In this document: in pieces, positions 25,356 through 35,000 of the stretch
Numbering within the stretch: position 1 is the first letter of the stretch
Layout: each line of letters starts with the position of its first letter
Source: Actinotalea sp. Marseille-Q4924
Lineage (GTDB): Bacteria; Actinomycetota; Actinomycetes; Actinomycetales; Cellulomonadaceae
Direction: 5' to 3'
Assembly (NCBI RefSeq): GCF_916618755.1
Contig: NZ_CAKAKB010000006.1
Location: 310,001 to 374,000 of the forward strand
DNA length: 64,000 nucleotides
Made by a program: the position numbers and the translations under genes
Notes under the pieces: model-generated
Databases searched by the model: none
What the model was told of the DNA's origin: nothing
Seen by the model: the letters and a program-made list of their open reading frames with translations, nothing else

Positions 25356-26366
25356 TCAGGACGTGGCGTGGTGGGCGGCGAGGCGGCGGAGACCCTCGTC
25401 CAGGCTCACCGCGGGCGACCAGCGAAGGTCGTGACGCGTGCGGCGCTGGTCGAACCAGTGGGCCGTGGACAGCTGCTCGGCGAGGAAGCGCGTCATCGGC
25501 GGCTCGTCGGCGTCCGGCCGGGTACCCGGGCCGGACGCCCACAGGGTCTCGACCGCTCCCCCGGCCGCCCGCGCCACGGACGCGGGCACGCGCCAGGCAG
25601 GTGCAGGCACGCCGACGGCGGCGCAGATCCCGGCCAGCATCTCCGCGACCGTCCGCGGCTCGCCGTTGGTGACGACATACGCCCGGCCCCGCACGGCCCC
25701 CGCACCGGATCCGTCCCCGTCGTCGCCCAGCCGGTCCAGGCCCGCGACGATCGCCGACGCCGCGTTGTCCACGTACGTCGTGTCGATGAGCGCGAGGCCG
25801 TGGCCCAGCAGCGGCAGACGCCCGGACCGGGCGCGGTCCGCGACGCGCGCGACGAGCTGCGTGTCCCCCGGTCCCCACACGATGTGCGGGCGGACGGCGA
25901 CCACCTGCAGGTCCGGCCCGTCGGCCGCGAGCGCCGCCAGCTCGGCCTCCGCCTTCGTGCGGGCGTAGTCGCCGCGGGCGCGCTCCGGGTCGGCCGGCTC
26001 CGCGTCGGCGCCGACGATCGACGTCCCCGTGTGCGCCACGGACGGGGAGGACACGTGCACGAACCGGTCCGCACCGTGCCGGCGTGCGGCGTCGACCACC
26101 AGACGCGTCCCGTCGACGTTCACGCGCCGGAAGTCGGCCTGGTCCCCGGCGAACGACACCTTCGCCGCGAGGTGCACGACGGCGTCGGTCCCGGCGACGG
26201 CGCGGTCCACGTCGGTCCGGTCCGTCACCGTCCCGAGCACGTCCTCGACGCCGACGACGCCGCTCGGCCGCCGCTGGAACGTCCGCACGTCGTGCCCGGC
26301 GTCCCGCAGCAGGCCCGCGACGCTGCCGCCGAGCAGCCCGCTCGCCCCGGTCACGAGGACCCTCAC
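25356..26366 (-). CDS. oleD: OleD, 2-alkyl-3-ketoacid reductase of olefin biosynthesis
   Basis: The 336-residue extended SDR has RVLVTGASGLLGGSVAGLL as dinucleotide fold, HVSSPSVAHTG and the YARTKAEAE YxxxK active site, resembling 3-beta-hydroxysteroid dehydrogenase/OleD enzymes. In the Ole pathway it reduces the OleA product to a 2-alkyl-3-hydroxy acid with NADPH. GTG 26366 overlaps the oleBC stop by 4 bp (GTGA), so it is co-translated with the fused partner. Position directly after OleBC makes the assignment strong although OleD alone could be confused with other epimerase-like proteins. Confidence 0.88.
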   Translation of the reverse strand: MRVLVTGASGLLGGSVAGLLRDAGHDVRTFQRRPSGVVGVEDVLGTVTDRTDVDRAVAGTDAVVHLAAKVSFAGDQADFRRVNVDGTRLVVDAARRHGADRFVHVSSPSVAHTGTSIVGADAEPADPERARGDYARTKAEAELAALAADGPDLQVVAVRPHIVWGPGDTQLVARVADRARSGRLPLLGHGLALIDTTYVDNAASAIVAGLDRLGDDGDGSGAGAVRGRAYVVTNGEPRTVAEMLAGICAAVGVPAPAWRVPASVARAAGGAVETLWASGPGTRPDADEPPMTRFLAEQLSTAHWFDQRRTRHDLRWSPAVSLDEGLRRLAAHHATS

Positions 26367-29356
26367 GGCGCGCCGACCCGCCCGCCGGCGAGCACGCCCT
26401 CCGCCCACGCCGCGAGCCGCGCCCGGTCGATCTTCGAGTTGTGCCGCACGTCGGTCGGCAGCTGCGCGACCGCGAGGACTGCGGCGACCGGGCGCCCGAC
26501 GGCGGCCCGCACCGCGGCAGCGAGCGCCGGCTCGACCTGTGCGGGGCGCCGCACACGCGGCTCGGTCTCCGCGACGACGACGAGCTGCTGCGTCCCCCGC
26601 GGCCCGACACCGACGACGGCGGCGCGCGCGACGCCCCCGACGCCCTCGGCCCGCTGCTCGGGACCGACGGGGGTGACGACGCCGTCGGCGGTCACGACGA
26701 CGTGCGCGAGCCGGCCCTCGACCCAGAGGCGTCCGTGCGCGTCGAGCCGCCCGACGTCGCCCGTGCGGTGCCAGCGCAGGCCGTCCGGTGCGGCGTCGTC
26801 GGGGTGGACGCCCCGGCTCGCGCGCTCGGTGAGCCAGAGCCGGTCGTAGTGGTCGCGGACGTGCGGCGCGGCGACGACGACCTCGCCGGTCACCTCCGTG
26901 GCGGTCGTCAGCCGCCCGGTCGCCGCGCCGTCGTCGTCGAGCGGGCTGATCCGCACGTGCACGCCCGGCGCCGGTGCCCCGACGCACACGCCGCCGGCGG
27001 GACCGCCGTCGCCGGCCGCGCGGATGCCGTCCAGCGTGATGTCGGTGAGCAGCAGCCCCTCGGTCATGCCGTACGGGGTGTGGGGGGTCGCGCGCGGCAT
27101 GAGCCGGGAGGCGCCCTCGAGCAGCCGCACCGGCACCGGCGCGCCCGCCGACAGGAACGTCCGCACGCGCCCCAGCGCCTCACGGCCCGCAGGATCGAGG
27201 TCGTCCGCGGTCGCGACGACGTTGGCGATCGCGGCGGGCGACAGGAACAGCGTCACGCCCGCACCGCGCCCGCCGCTGCCCGCGTCGGCCTCCCCACCGC
27301 CCTCGGCGGCGTCCCCGCCGGCGGCGCGGACAGCGGAGGCGACCGCCCGGGCGGTGAGCGTCCGGGGGGCGGTGACGTCCATGTCGGGCGTCACCGACAG
27401 GCACCCCAGCGCGGGGCCGAGCAGCGCGAACGGGGCGAACCCGGCGACCAGCCCGTCCCCGACACCGAGGCCGTACTGCGCGGCGAGCACGTCACGGACG
27501 GCTGCCAGCTGCTCGTGCCGGTACACGACGCCCTTCGCCGGCCCGGTCGAGCCGGAGGTGAAGAGGACGGCCGCGACGTCGTCGGGCGCGGGCTCGGGCG
27601 GCAGCTCGGTGACCCGGCCGAGGTCGACGACGTCCGCCAGGCACATCTCGACGCCGAGCGCCGTCGCGGCCGCAGCCGACAGCGGCGTCGTGGAGATGCG
27701 CCGGCCCGGCCAGCCGAGCGCGCGGGCGGCGCCGAGGCCCTTCGCCGCGCCGATGACGTGGTCCGGCTGGGCGCCCCGGACCGCCCGGCTCAGCCCCCGC
27801 ACGCCCAGCCCGGCGTCGGCCACGACGACGACGGCGCCGATCCGCAGGCACGCGTAGAGCACGGCGGTGAGGTCGGCGCCGGGCGGGACGAGCAGCGACA
27901 CGCGGTCGCCGTGCCGGACCCCGACGGCGTGCAGGCCCGCCGCGATCTCGCGGACCCGGCGGGACAGCAGGCGCCAGCTGACGACCCGGGGCGCGCCGCC
28001 GCCGCCCGGCGGTGCCATCTCCACGAGCGCGGTCGCGGTGCTGTCGGCGAGGTCGTCCAGGCGCTCCCACAGCGGCGGACGCTGCCCGGGCGCCGACCAG
28101 CCGCCGGCCGTGACGGCGGTGACGCCCGCGAGCGCGTCGATGTCGGCGCGTGGACCCACGAGGTCGGGTCCGGACGCCTGGACGTCGCCGGGCGACCCGT
28201 CGCCGTCCACGTGGTCCCCGCCCACCGCCGGCTGGGCGCCCACCTCGTGCGGCGGACGACCCACGGGCTCACCCTCGGCCTGCCCGATCGGCTGCTCACC
28301 GAACGTCATGGGCTGGGGGCGGACGACGGCGTCGTGCCGGTCGCGGAGCCAGGTGAGCGTCGCGCCCGCGTGGTCGACGTCCTCGGCCAGGAGGTGGCTC
28401 GCGCCCTCGAACCGGTGAGCGTCGGCGCGGGGGAGCCGGTCGAGCAGGTCGTCGAGGTAGCGGTCGCCGAACACCGGGTCGCGCGGCCCCCACAGCAGCA
28501 GCGCCGGGACGTCGAGGCGCCGGACCCCCTCGGCGATGCGGTCGAGCTCGCCGGCGCTCGGGTGCTCGGCCGTGGCGGGGATGTCCGCGACGAAGCCACC
28601 GATCCCCCCGCGCCGCTCCGCCGTCCGGTACGGCGCACGGTAAGCGTCGCGGACCTCCGGCCCCAGCGGCGGGCGCGCCAGGGCGAGGGTCGTCTCGAGG
28701 AACGCCGGGGTGGCCACGGTGGACGGTCCGAGCACGCGCAGCGCGAGCCGCAGCGGCGCGGGGATCGGCTCGCCCTCGGGGTGGTGCACGGCCGTGTTGT
28801 GCAGGACGACGCCTGAGACCACGTCGCGGTGGTCCACCGCCCACCCGAGCGAGACGACGCCGCCCCAGTCGTGCCCGACGGTCACGACGGGTCCGTCGAG
28901 GCCGAGGGCGTCGGTGAGGTCGCCGAGGTCGCGCACCCGTCGGCGCAGCGTCCGGACCTCGCCCGAGCGGTCCGAGAAGCCCATCTCGAGCTGGTCGACC
29001 GCGACGACGCGCCAGGCCGGCCCGCCCTCGGCGGCCTGGCGCAGGGACGCCTCGAGCAGGTCCCGCCACAGGTAGGACCACGTGGGGTTGCCGTGGACGC
29101 ACAGGAGCGTGCCGACGGGCTCCGCACCGAGCTCCGCCAGGCACGGCCCGGTGTCCAGGACGTGCCAGGTGCGCGCCGGACGCGCGGCGCCGTCGTCGGC
29201 CTCCGCGTGTGTCTCGGAGCCCCAGCCGAGGTCACCGAGCAGCCGGGACTCCGGCACCGTGACGAGCCGCGACCAGGCCGGGTCCAGCCCGGGCAGCCCG
29301 GACGGGGGCAGGGCTGCCGGCGAAGTGGCGGCGGCGGGCGGGGACGTCGTCGTCAT
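26363..29356 (-). CDS. oleBC: OleBC fusion: alpha/beta hydrolase plus AMP-ligase-like beta-lactone synthetase
   Basis: A single 997-residue chain. Residues ~30-330 are an alpha/beta hydrolase of haloalkane-dehalogenase type with nucleophile Asp in VGHDWGGVVSLGWA near 161 (OleB, beta-lactone decarboxylase giving the olefin). Residues ~410-990 are an acyl-CoA-synthetase-like domain with the P-loop LFTSGSTGPAKGVVYR near 602 and TGDVGRLDAHGRLW (OleC, ATP-dependent beta-lactone synthetase). A Glu/Gly/Pro-rich linker joins them. Such fusions are known in olefin-producing actinobacteria. It lies 64 bp after oleA and is coupled to oleD. Confidence 0.92.
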   Translation of the reverse strand: MTTTSPPAAATSPAALPPSGLPGLDPAWSRLVTVPESRLLGDLGWGSETHAEADDGAARPARTWHVLDTGPCLAELGAEPVGTLLCVHGNPTWSYLWRDLLEASLRQAAEGGPAWRVVAVDQLEMGFSDRSGEVRTLRRRVRDLGDLTDALGLDGPVVTVGHDWGGVVSLGWAVDHRDVVSGVVLHNTAVHHPEGEPIPAPLRLALRVLGPSTVATPAFLETTLALARPPLGPEVRDAYRAPYRTAERRGGIGGFVADIPATAEHPSAGELDRIAEGVRRLDVPALLLWGPRDPVFGDRYLDDLLDRLPRADAHRFEGASHLLAEDVDHAGATLTWLRDRHDAVVRPQPMTFGEQPIGQAEGEPVGRPPHEVGAQPAVGGDHVDGDGSPGDVQASGPDLVGPRADIDALAGVTAVTAGGWSAPGQRPPLWERLDDLADSTATALVEMAPPGGGGAPRVVSWRLLSRRVREIAAGLHAVGVRHGDRVSLLVPPGADLTAVLYACLRIGAVVVVADAGLGVRGLSRAVRGAQPDHVIGAAKGLGAARALGWPGRRISTTPLSAAAATALGVEMCLADVVDLGRVTELPPEPAPDDVAAVLFTSGSTGPAKGVVYRHEQLAAVRDVLAAQYGLGVGDGLVAGFAPFALLGPALGCLSVTPDMDVTAPRTLTARAVASAVRAAGGDAAEGGGEADAGSGGRGAGVTLFLSPAAIANVVATADDLDPAGREALGRVRTFLSAGAPVPVRLLEGASRLMPRATPHTPYGMTEGLLLTDITLDGIRAAGDGGPAGGVCVGAPAPGVHVRISPLDDDGAATGRLTTATEVTGEVVVAAPHVRDHYDRLWLTERASRGVHPDDAAPDGLRWHRTGDVGRLDAHGRLWVEGRLAHVVVTADGVVTPVGPEQRAEGVGGVARAAVVGVGPRGTQQLVVVAETEPRVRRPAQVEPALAAAVRAAVGRPVAAVLAVAQLPTDVRHNSKIDRARLAAWAEGVLAGGRVGAP

Positions 29357-29420
29357 CGTGGAGTCCTCGTGCTGGGGCTGACGGCGGTCGGGCGGCCTCG
29401 TCGGGCGGGCCGCGCCCGAC

Positions 29421-30443
29421 TCACCAGGCGAGCTCGAGCATCGCGGTGTTGAGGCCCGAGCCGACGCCCATGAGCAGGACCCGGTCGCCCGGGGAGAGGT
29501 TCGGCGCCTCGTGGGCGAGCGTGATGGGGATCGACGCCGGCCCGACGTTGCCGAAGCGCGGGTACGTCAGCGGCACCTTGGACCGGTCCAGCTTCGCCGC
29601 CTTGACGATCGCGTTGGTGTGCACGTCCGAGACCTGGTGCAGGACGTAGCGGTCCATCGCGGACCAGTCGAAGCGCTCCCGAGCCTCCTGCCACGCCGCC
29701 ATGACGAGCTTCATCCCGCCCTTGAGCAGCGCCTTCGCGTCCGTGTACATGCCGGTGACGCTGCCGACGCACAGGTCGTGGAACTCGGTCGCCGCGCGCG
29801 TCACGCCACCGAGGATCCGGTGGCCCGACGGGTGCAGGTCCGCGCGGCCGAGGACCGCCGCCACCGCGCCGGAGCCGAGCGTGAGGGTCGGGAACTCGCG
29901 CAGGAAGTCCGCGCGCGTGGCGCCCGGCCGGTTGAGCCGGTCGACGGTGTTGACCTGGATCTCGTCGGCGTCCTCGCCGTCGATGACGACCGCGTAGTCG
30001 ATCTGGCCCGCGTCGATGAGCTGCGCCGCGAGGCTCATGCCGTTGACGAACCCCAGGCAGGCGTTGGCGATGTCGAAGTTCACCGCCGACGGCGGCAGGC
30101 TCAGCCCGTGGTGCATGCGCACCGCGACGGACGGCTCGAGGTGCGGGCGCGTCACCGAGGTGTTGATGAGGAGGCCGATCCGGGAGCGGTCGACGCCCGC
30201 CTCCGCGAGGGCCTTCTCGCCGGCCTCGATCGCGGCCGTGTCGAAGGACTGACCCTCGGCCCAGTTGCGGCGCTCGTGCACTCCGGCGATCCGCTCGAGC
30301 AGACCGCTCGGCAGCCGCAGGCGCTCGAGCGTCGAGCGCAGGCGGTCGTCCAGCTCGGCCGACGTCGTGACGCGCTCGGGGGTGACCGCCGCGAGCGAGA
30401 GCAGGGCCACGTTGCTGTGGACGGTCGTCGCGTTGCCGTTCAC
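29421..30443 (-). CDS. oleA: OleA, thiolase-fold acyl-CoA condensing enzyme
   Basis: The 340-residue thiolase-superfamily enzyme (FabH-like) has a catalytic triad at family spacing: Cys near 129 in DIANACLGFVNGM, His near 268 in YVLHQVSDVHTNAI and Asn near 297 in RFGNVGPASIP. HLEPSV contains the conserved glutamate region. OleA joins two fatty acyl-CoAs head to head to a 2-alkyl-3-ketoacid. GTG 30443 is preferred (AAGGGGACC upstream); ATG codons at 30524 and 30494 would add an Asp/Gln-rich tail. First gene of oleA-oleBC-oleD. Confidence 0.92.
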   Translation of the reverse strand: MNGNATTVHSNVALLSLAAVTPERVTTSAELDDRLRSTLERLRLPSGLLERIAGVHERRNWAEGQSFDTAAIEAGEKALAEAGVDRSRIGLLINTSVTRPHLEPSVAVRMHHGLSLPPSAVNFDIANACLGFVNGMSLAAQLIDAGQIDYAVVIDGEDADEIQVNTVDRLNRPGATRADFLREFPTLTLGSGAVAAVLGRADLHPSGHRILGGVTRAATEFHDLCVGSVTGMYTDAKALLKGGMKLVMAAWQEARERFDWSAMDRYVLHQVSDVHTNAIVKAAKLDRSKVPLTYPRFGNVGPASIPITLAHEAPNLSPGDRVLLMGVGSGLNTAMLELAW

Positions 30444-30765
30444 ACGGTCCCCTTGCTCGTCGTCTGCCGGGTCGCCCGGTCGGGAAACGGTCATGATCGG
30501 GTCGGGTGCACCCTGGTTGGTCATCCTCTCCCGGTTCCTGCGGCGGGGCACCCGCTGAGCCGTCACGCGAGAGCGAGCGACCAGCGCCGGCGCCCGCCGT
30601 CCCCATCATCCGGCCCGAAGATCGCCGGCGACAGCGGGTGCGCGCAGAGCGAACAGCACCCGTCTTCCCCGCGCCGGACGCGGGAAGGTCTCCACGGTGC
30701 GGCGCGACGGCCCCGCCCGGTGGCCGTCTGTACAGCGCCGCGCGCACGGCCCTACGGTCCGGACC
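30444..30765. promoter_or_regulatory. Divergent intergenic region between oleA and the DUF1697 gene
   Basis: This 322-bp stretch holds alternative upstream starts for oleA (30494, 30524), a hairpin-like CCGCG/CGCGG element within a 33-bp repeat at 30670-30702, and TACGGT at 30753-30758, which ends 7 nt before ATG 30766 and is the likely -10 of the rightward gene. The oleA promoter itself is not evident. Confidence 0.45.
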
Positions 30766-31281
30766 ATGAGCGCCTACGTCGCCCTGCTCCGCGCCGTCAA
30801 CGTGGGCGGCACCGGCAAGCTCCCGATGGTCGAGCTGCGGGCGATGTGCGAGCACGCCGGGTTCCGCGACGTGAGCACGTACATCGCGAGCGGGAACGTC
30901 GTCCTCACCGCGGACCGGACCGAGGCGGAGGTCGTCGCCGCGCTGGGCAGCCGACTCGAGGAGTACGCGGGAAAGCCGGTCGGGGTGCTCGTCCGCACGG
31001 CCGCGGAGATGGCCGCGGTGGTCGCGGCGAACCCGTTCCCCGACGCTCCCGGGAGCAGCACCGTGGCCATCTTCCTGCCCGAGCCGCCTGCGGCCGACGC
31101 CGTGGCCGCGGCGCGGAACCGCACGACGGAGCAGATCGCCGTCGGCGCCCGCGAGATCTACGTCGCGTACGGCGAGGTCGGCATGGGCCGGTCGCGGCTC
31201 GCCCTCCCCGCGGCCGCGCACGGCACCGCGCGGAACATGAACACCGTCGGGCGGCTCGCCGCGATGGCCGCCGAGCTCTGA
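30766..31281 (+). CDS. DUF1697 family protein
   Basis: The 171-residue protein shows the family's full pattern: YVALLRAVNVGGTGKLPM at the N-terminus, FRDVSTYIASGNVVL, and the C-terminal MGRSRLALPAAAHGTARNMNTVGRLA, the conserved TxRNxxTV-type end. DUF1697 proteins are small, soluble and widespread, and their function is not established. TACGGT ends 7 nt before this ATG (leaderless-type). It is flanked by two copies of an imperfect 33-bp sequence. Confidence 0.88.
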   Translation: MSAYVALLRAVNVGGTGKLPMVELRAMCEHAGFRDVSTYIASGNVVLTADRTEAEVVAALGSRLEEYAGKPVGVLVRTAAEMAAVVAANPFPDAPGSSTVAIFLPEPPAADAVAAARNRTTEQIAVGAREIYVAYGEVGMGRSRLALPAAAHGTARNMNTVGRLAAMAAEL

Positions 31282-31300
31282 CCCTGGCTCGCCGCACGAT

Positions 31301-31341
31301 CGTGGAGACCTACCCGCGGCGGACGCGGGGAGTCCTCCACG
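31301..31341. terminator. Candidate bidirectional terminator
   Basis: An interrupted inverted repeat (CGTGGAG...CCCGCG / CGCGGG...CTCCACG) lies between convergent DUF1697 and MOSC genes. No T tract is present, and the mismatched middle lowers confidence. Confidence 0.5.
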
Positions 31342-31380
31342 GTGGGGACCGACCGGGGACGGACGGGTCCGACGCCGGCG

Positions 31381-31944
31381 TCAGACCGGCTCGAGCGGGT
31401 GCCGGTCGCCGTCGGGCACGCGCACGCGGATGTCGTCGCCGGCCCGGACGACGCCGCCGCGGCGCACCACGGCCATGACGCCGGCCCGGCGTTCGAGGCT
31501 GCCGTCGGCCCGGCGCCGCACCATGCGGCTCATGAGGCCGCTGCCGAGCGCGTCGATCTGCCTGCACGGGTTGCGCAGCCCGGTGACCTCGACGACGGCG
31601 TCCTCGCCCAGCTCGAGCAGCGTGCCGGTCGGCAGCGCCAGGAGGTCGACGCCCAGCGTCGTGACGTTCTCGCCCATGGCGCCGGGGGTGACGACGTAGC
31701 CGTCGTCGGCGACCGCGTCGAACAGCTCGGCGTGCAGCAGGTGGACCTGGCGCAGGTTGGGCAGCTGTGGCTCGCGGGCGGCACGTGACCGGTGCTTGAC
31801 CGTCGCACCCGCGTGCGCGTCGCCCTCGACGCCCCAGCCCTCGACGAGCGTGATCGCCTCGCGCAGGACCTTGCTGAACCGGTGGGCGTCGTCGGAGGCC
31901 ACCGCGACGACGACGGGCGCGCGGTCATGAGGCTCGAGCGGCAT
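31381..31944 (-). CDS. MOSC domain protein
   Basis: The 187-residue single-domain MOSC protein shows GVEGDAHAGATVKHRSR, QVHLLHAELFDAV, PGAMGENVTTLGVDL and the conserved cysteine in GLRNPCRQIDAL, the putative molybdenum-cofactor contact. Stand-alone MOSC proteins of this size (YiiM-like) are thought to reduce N-hydroxylated compounds or handle sulfur transfer. GACACT (complement of 31951-31956) ends 6 nt before ATG 31944, supporting this start although the frame stays open far upstream, antisense to hrpA. Confidence 0.88.
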   Translation of the reverse strand: MPLEPHDRAPVVVAVASDDAHRFSKVLREAITLVEGWGVEGDAHAGATVKHRSRAAREPQLPNLRQVHLLHAELFDAVADDGYVVTPGAMGENVTTLGVDLLALPTGTLLELGEDAVVEVTGLRNPCRQIDALGSGLMSRMVRRRADGSLERRAGVMAVVRRGGVVRAGDDIRVRVPDGDRHPLEPV

Positions 31945-32019
31945 GACGGCAGTGTCCCAGCACCGTCCTCCCGGGCATCCGCGGGCCACGCCCCGGCCGG
32001 TCGGTGAGAATGGTCGTCC

Positions 32020-35000
32020 GTGGGTGAGCCCGAGCAGGAGCAGCGACCGTCGTCGGAGGACCGACGACGGCGTCCCGGCTCGCGCGGACGCGGTCGCGGC
32101 CGGCGCCGGCCGGACCGCCCTGCCGACCCCACGGGCCCGCAGGACGACGCCCGCGCCGCCGTCGGCCGCGCCACCCAGCACGCCGCCCGGGAGCACGCCC
32201 GCCGCGAGCGCCGGGCGGAGAAGCGTCGCGCCGTCGTCGTCCCGCCCATCACCTACCCCGAGGAGCTGCCGGTCTCGGCGCGCAGGGCGGACATCGCCGC
32301 GGCCGTCCGCGACCACCAGGTCGTCGTCGTCGCGGGGGAGACGGGATCGGGCAAGACCACCCAGATCCCGAAGATCCTCCTGGACCTCGGTCGCGGCCGG
32401 GACGGGCAGATCGGCCACACGCAGCCCCGCCGGATCGCGGCGCGCAGCGTCGCCGAGCGGATCAGCGAGGAGGTCACCGGCGGCACCGGTGCCCTGGGCT
32501 CGATCGTCGGCTACCAGGTCCGGTTCACCGACCAGTCCAGCGAGGAGACGCTGGTCAAGGTCATGACCGACGGCATCCTGCTCGCGCAGATCCAGCGGGA
32601 CCCGCAGCTGCTCGCCTACGACACGATCGTCGTCGACGAGGCGCACGAGCGCAGCCTCAACATCGACTTCATCCTCGGGTACCTCACGCGCCTGCTCCCC
32701 CGGCGGCCGGACCTCAAGCTGATCATCACGTCCGCGACCATCGACTCCGAGCGGTTCGCCCGGCACTTCGCCGGCCCGCCGACGCCCGAGCACCCCGACG
32801 GCGTCCCCGCGCCGGTCGTCGAGGTCAGCGGCCGGACGTACCCGGTGGAGCTCCGCTACCGGCCCCTGTCGCCAGACCTCCCGGAGGGCTCCGACGACGA
32901 CGTCCTGCGCGACCTCGAGGCCCCGTCGCCCCCCAAGGCGGGCAAGCCCCCCAAATGCAAGGCGGCGAAGGGCGGTGGCGCCAGGAGCGCCCCGCGCGCC
33001 GACGAGGACCGCGACCTCATGACCGCGATCTGCGACGCCGTGGACGAGCTCGAGCGCGAGGGCCCGGGCGACGTCCTCGTCTTCCTGTCCGGGGAGCGGG
33101 AGATCCGCGACGCCGAGGACGCCCTGCGCGGCCATCTCGGCCCCCGCGTCACCGACCCACGCCACCCCCGCGCCGTCGAGCTGCTGCCGCTGTACTCCCG
33201 GCTGTCGGCGGCGGAGCAGCACCGCGTGTTCGCGGCGCACAGCACCCGCCGCGTCGTGCTGGCCACGAACGTCGCCGAGACGTCGTTGACGGTCCCGGGG
33301 ATCCGGTACGTCGTCGACCCCGGCACCGCGCGCATCTCCCGCTGGTCCAAGGCGACCAAGGTGCAGCGCCTGCCCATCGAGCCGATCAGCCAGGCGTCGG
33401 CGAACCAGCGGTCCGGGCGCTGCGGCCGCGTCGCGGAGGGCGTCGCGATCCGCCTGTACTCCGAGGCGGACTTCCTGTCCCGCCCCGAGTACACCGAGCC
33501 GGAGATCCTCCGCACGTCGTTGGCGTCGGTCATCCTGCAGATGGTCGCGGTCGGCGTCGCGCAGACCCCCGACGACGTCGCCGCGTTCCCCTTCGTGGAC
33601 CCGCCCGACACGCGCGCGATCCGCGACGGCGTCCAGCTCCTCACCGAGCTCGGCGCGCTGGAGACGGTGCCGCCGGAGCGCGGCGGAGGGACTGAGTCGT
33701 CCGACCGTGCTGGCGGGACTGCGTCGTCCGACCGTGCTGGCGGCACTGAGTCGTCCGACCGTGCTGGTGGCACTGAGTCGTCCGACCGTGCTGGTGGCAC
33801 GGGGCCCTCCGACCGTGCTGGTGGCACTCGCCTGACGGACGTCGGCCGCGCCCTCGCCCTCCTCCCCATGGACCCGCGCCTGGCGCGCATGATCGTCGAG
33901 GGTGGCCGGCGCGACGTCGCCCGCGAGGTGATGATCATCGCTGCGGCGCTGTCCATCCAGGACCCGCGGGAGCGTCCCGCCGAGCAGCGCGCCCAGGCCG
34001 ACCAGCAGCACGCGCGCTTCGCCGACCCGACGTCGGACTTCCTGTCCTACCTCAACCTGTGGAACTACGTCCGCGAGCAGCAGCGCGAGCTGTCCGGGTC
34101 GGCGTTCCGCCGCCTGTGCAAGGCCGAGTACCTCAACTACCTGCGGATGCGGGAGTGGCAGGACGTCGTCGCCCAGCTCAAGGAGATGGCCAAGCCGCTC
34201 GGCATCACCGTGCGCCCGCCGGCGCGCGTCAACGCCCCGGCCGACGACGACGCCGACCCGGCCGCCCCCGGCGCGCTGCGCCTCGCGTGGGACGCGGACC
34301 GGATCCACCAGGCGCTGCTGGCCGGGCTGCTGTCGCACATCGGCATGCAGGAGGTCACCGAGGTGCGCGTCGGGGGGCCGACGGGCAAGGACCGCCGCGG
34401 CGACCGGCCCGGGCGCAAGCCGCAGGCGCGCAACGAGTACCTGGGAGCCCGCGGGGCGCGGTTCGCGATCTTCCCCGGGTCGCCGCTGTCGCGGAAGCCG
34501 CCGTCGTGGGTCATGGCCGGTGAGCTCGTCGAGACCTCGCGGCTCTGGGCGCGGGACGCCGCACGCATCCAGCCGGAGTGGGCCGAGGAGCTCGCCCCCC
34601 ACCTGGTCAAGCGCACCTACTCCGAGCCGGCGTGGTCGACCAAGCAGGGTGCCGCGACCGCGCTCGAGAAGGTGCTGCTGTACGGCGTCCCGATCGTCGC
34701 GCGGCGCAAGGTGCTCTTCGCGAAGGTCGACCCGGAGCACGCGCGCGAGCTCTTCATCCGCCACGCGCTCGTCCAGGGCGAGTGGACGACGCACCACCGC
34801 TTCTTCCGGGACAACCAGGTCACGATGGCCGAGGCCGAGCAGCTCGAGCACCGCGCTCGCCGGCGCGGGCTCGTCGTGGACGACGACGTCCTCTTCGCCT
34901 TCTACGACGAGCGCGTGCCCGCCGACGTCGTCTCCGCGCGGCACTTCGACCAGTGGTGGAAGACCGCGCAGCGGGAGCAGCCCGACCTGCTGACCTTCGG

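Noticed and set aside
30444-30566. Longer oleA start at 30566 or 30524
   Set aside because: The added residues are Arg, Asp and Gln-rich and outside the thiolase fold. GTG 30443 gives the family's usual length and has AAGGGGACC upstream.
32941-33000. Frameshift suspected in hrpA where a Lys/Gly-rich stretch appears
   Set aside because: The frame continues without stop into motifs V and VI, so it is an in-frame linker insert between RecA domains.
33688-33822. CRISPR-like array
   Set aside because: The regular 27-nt units are contiguous, without unique spacers, and are in frame within hrpA; they are a coding tandem repeat.
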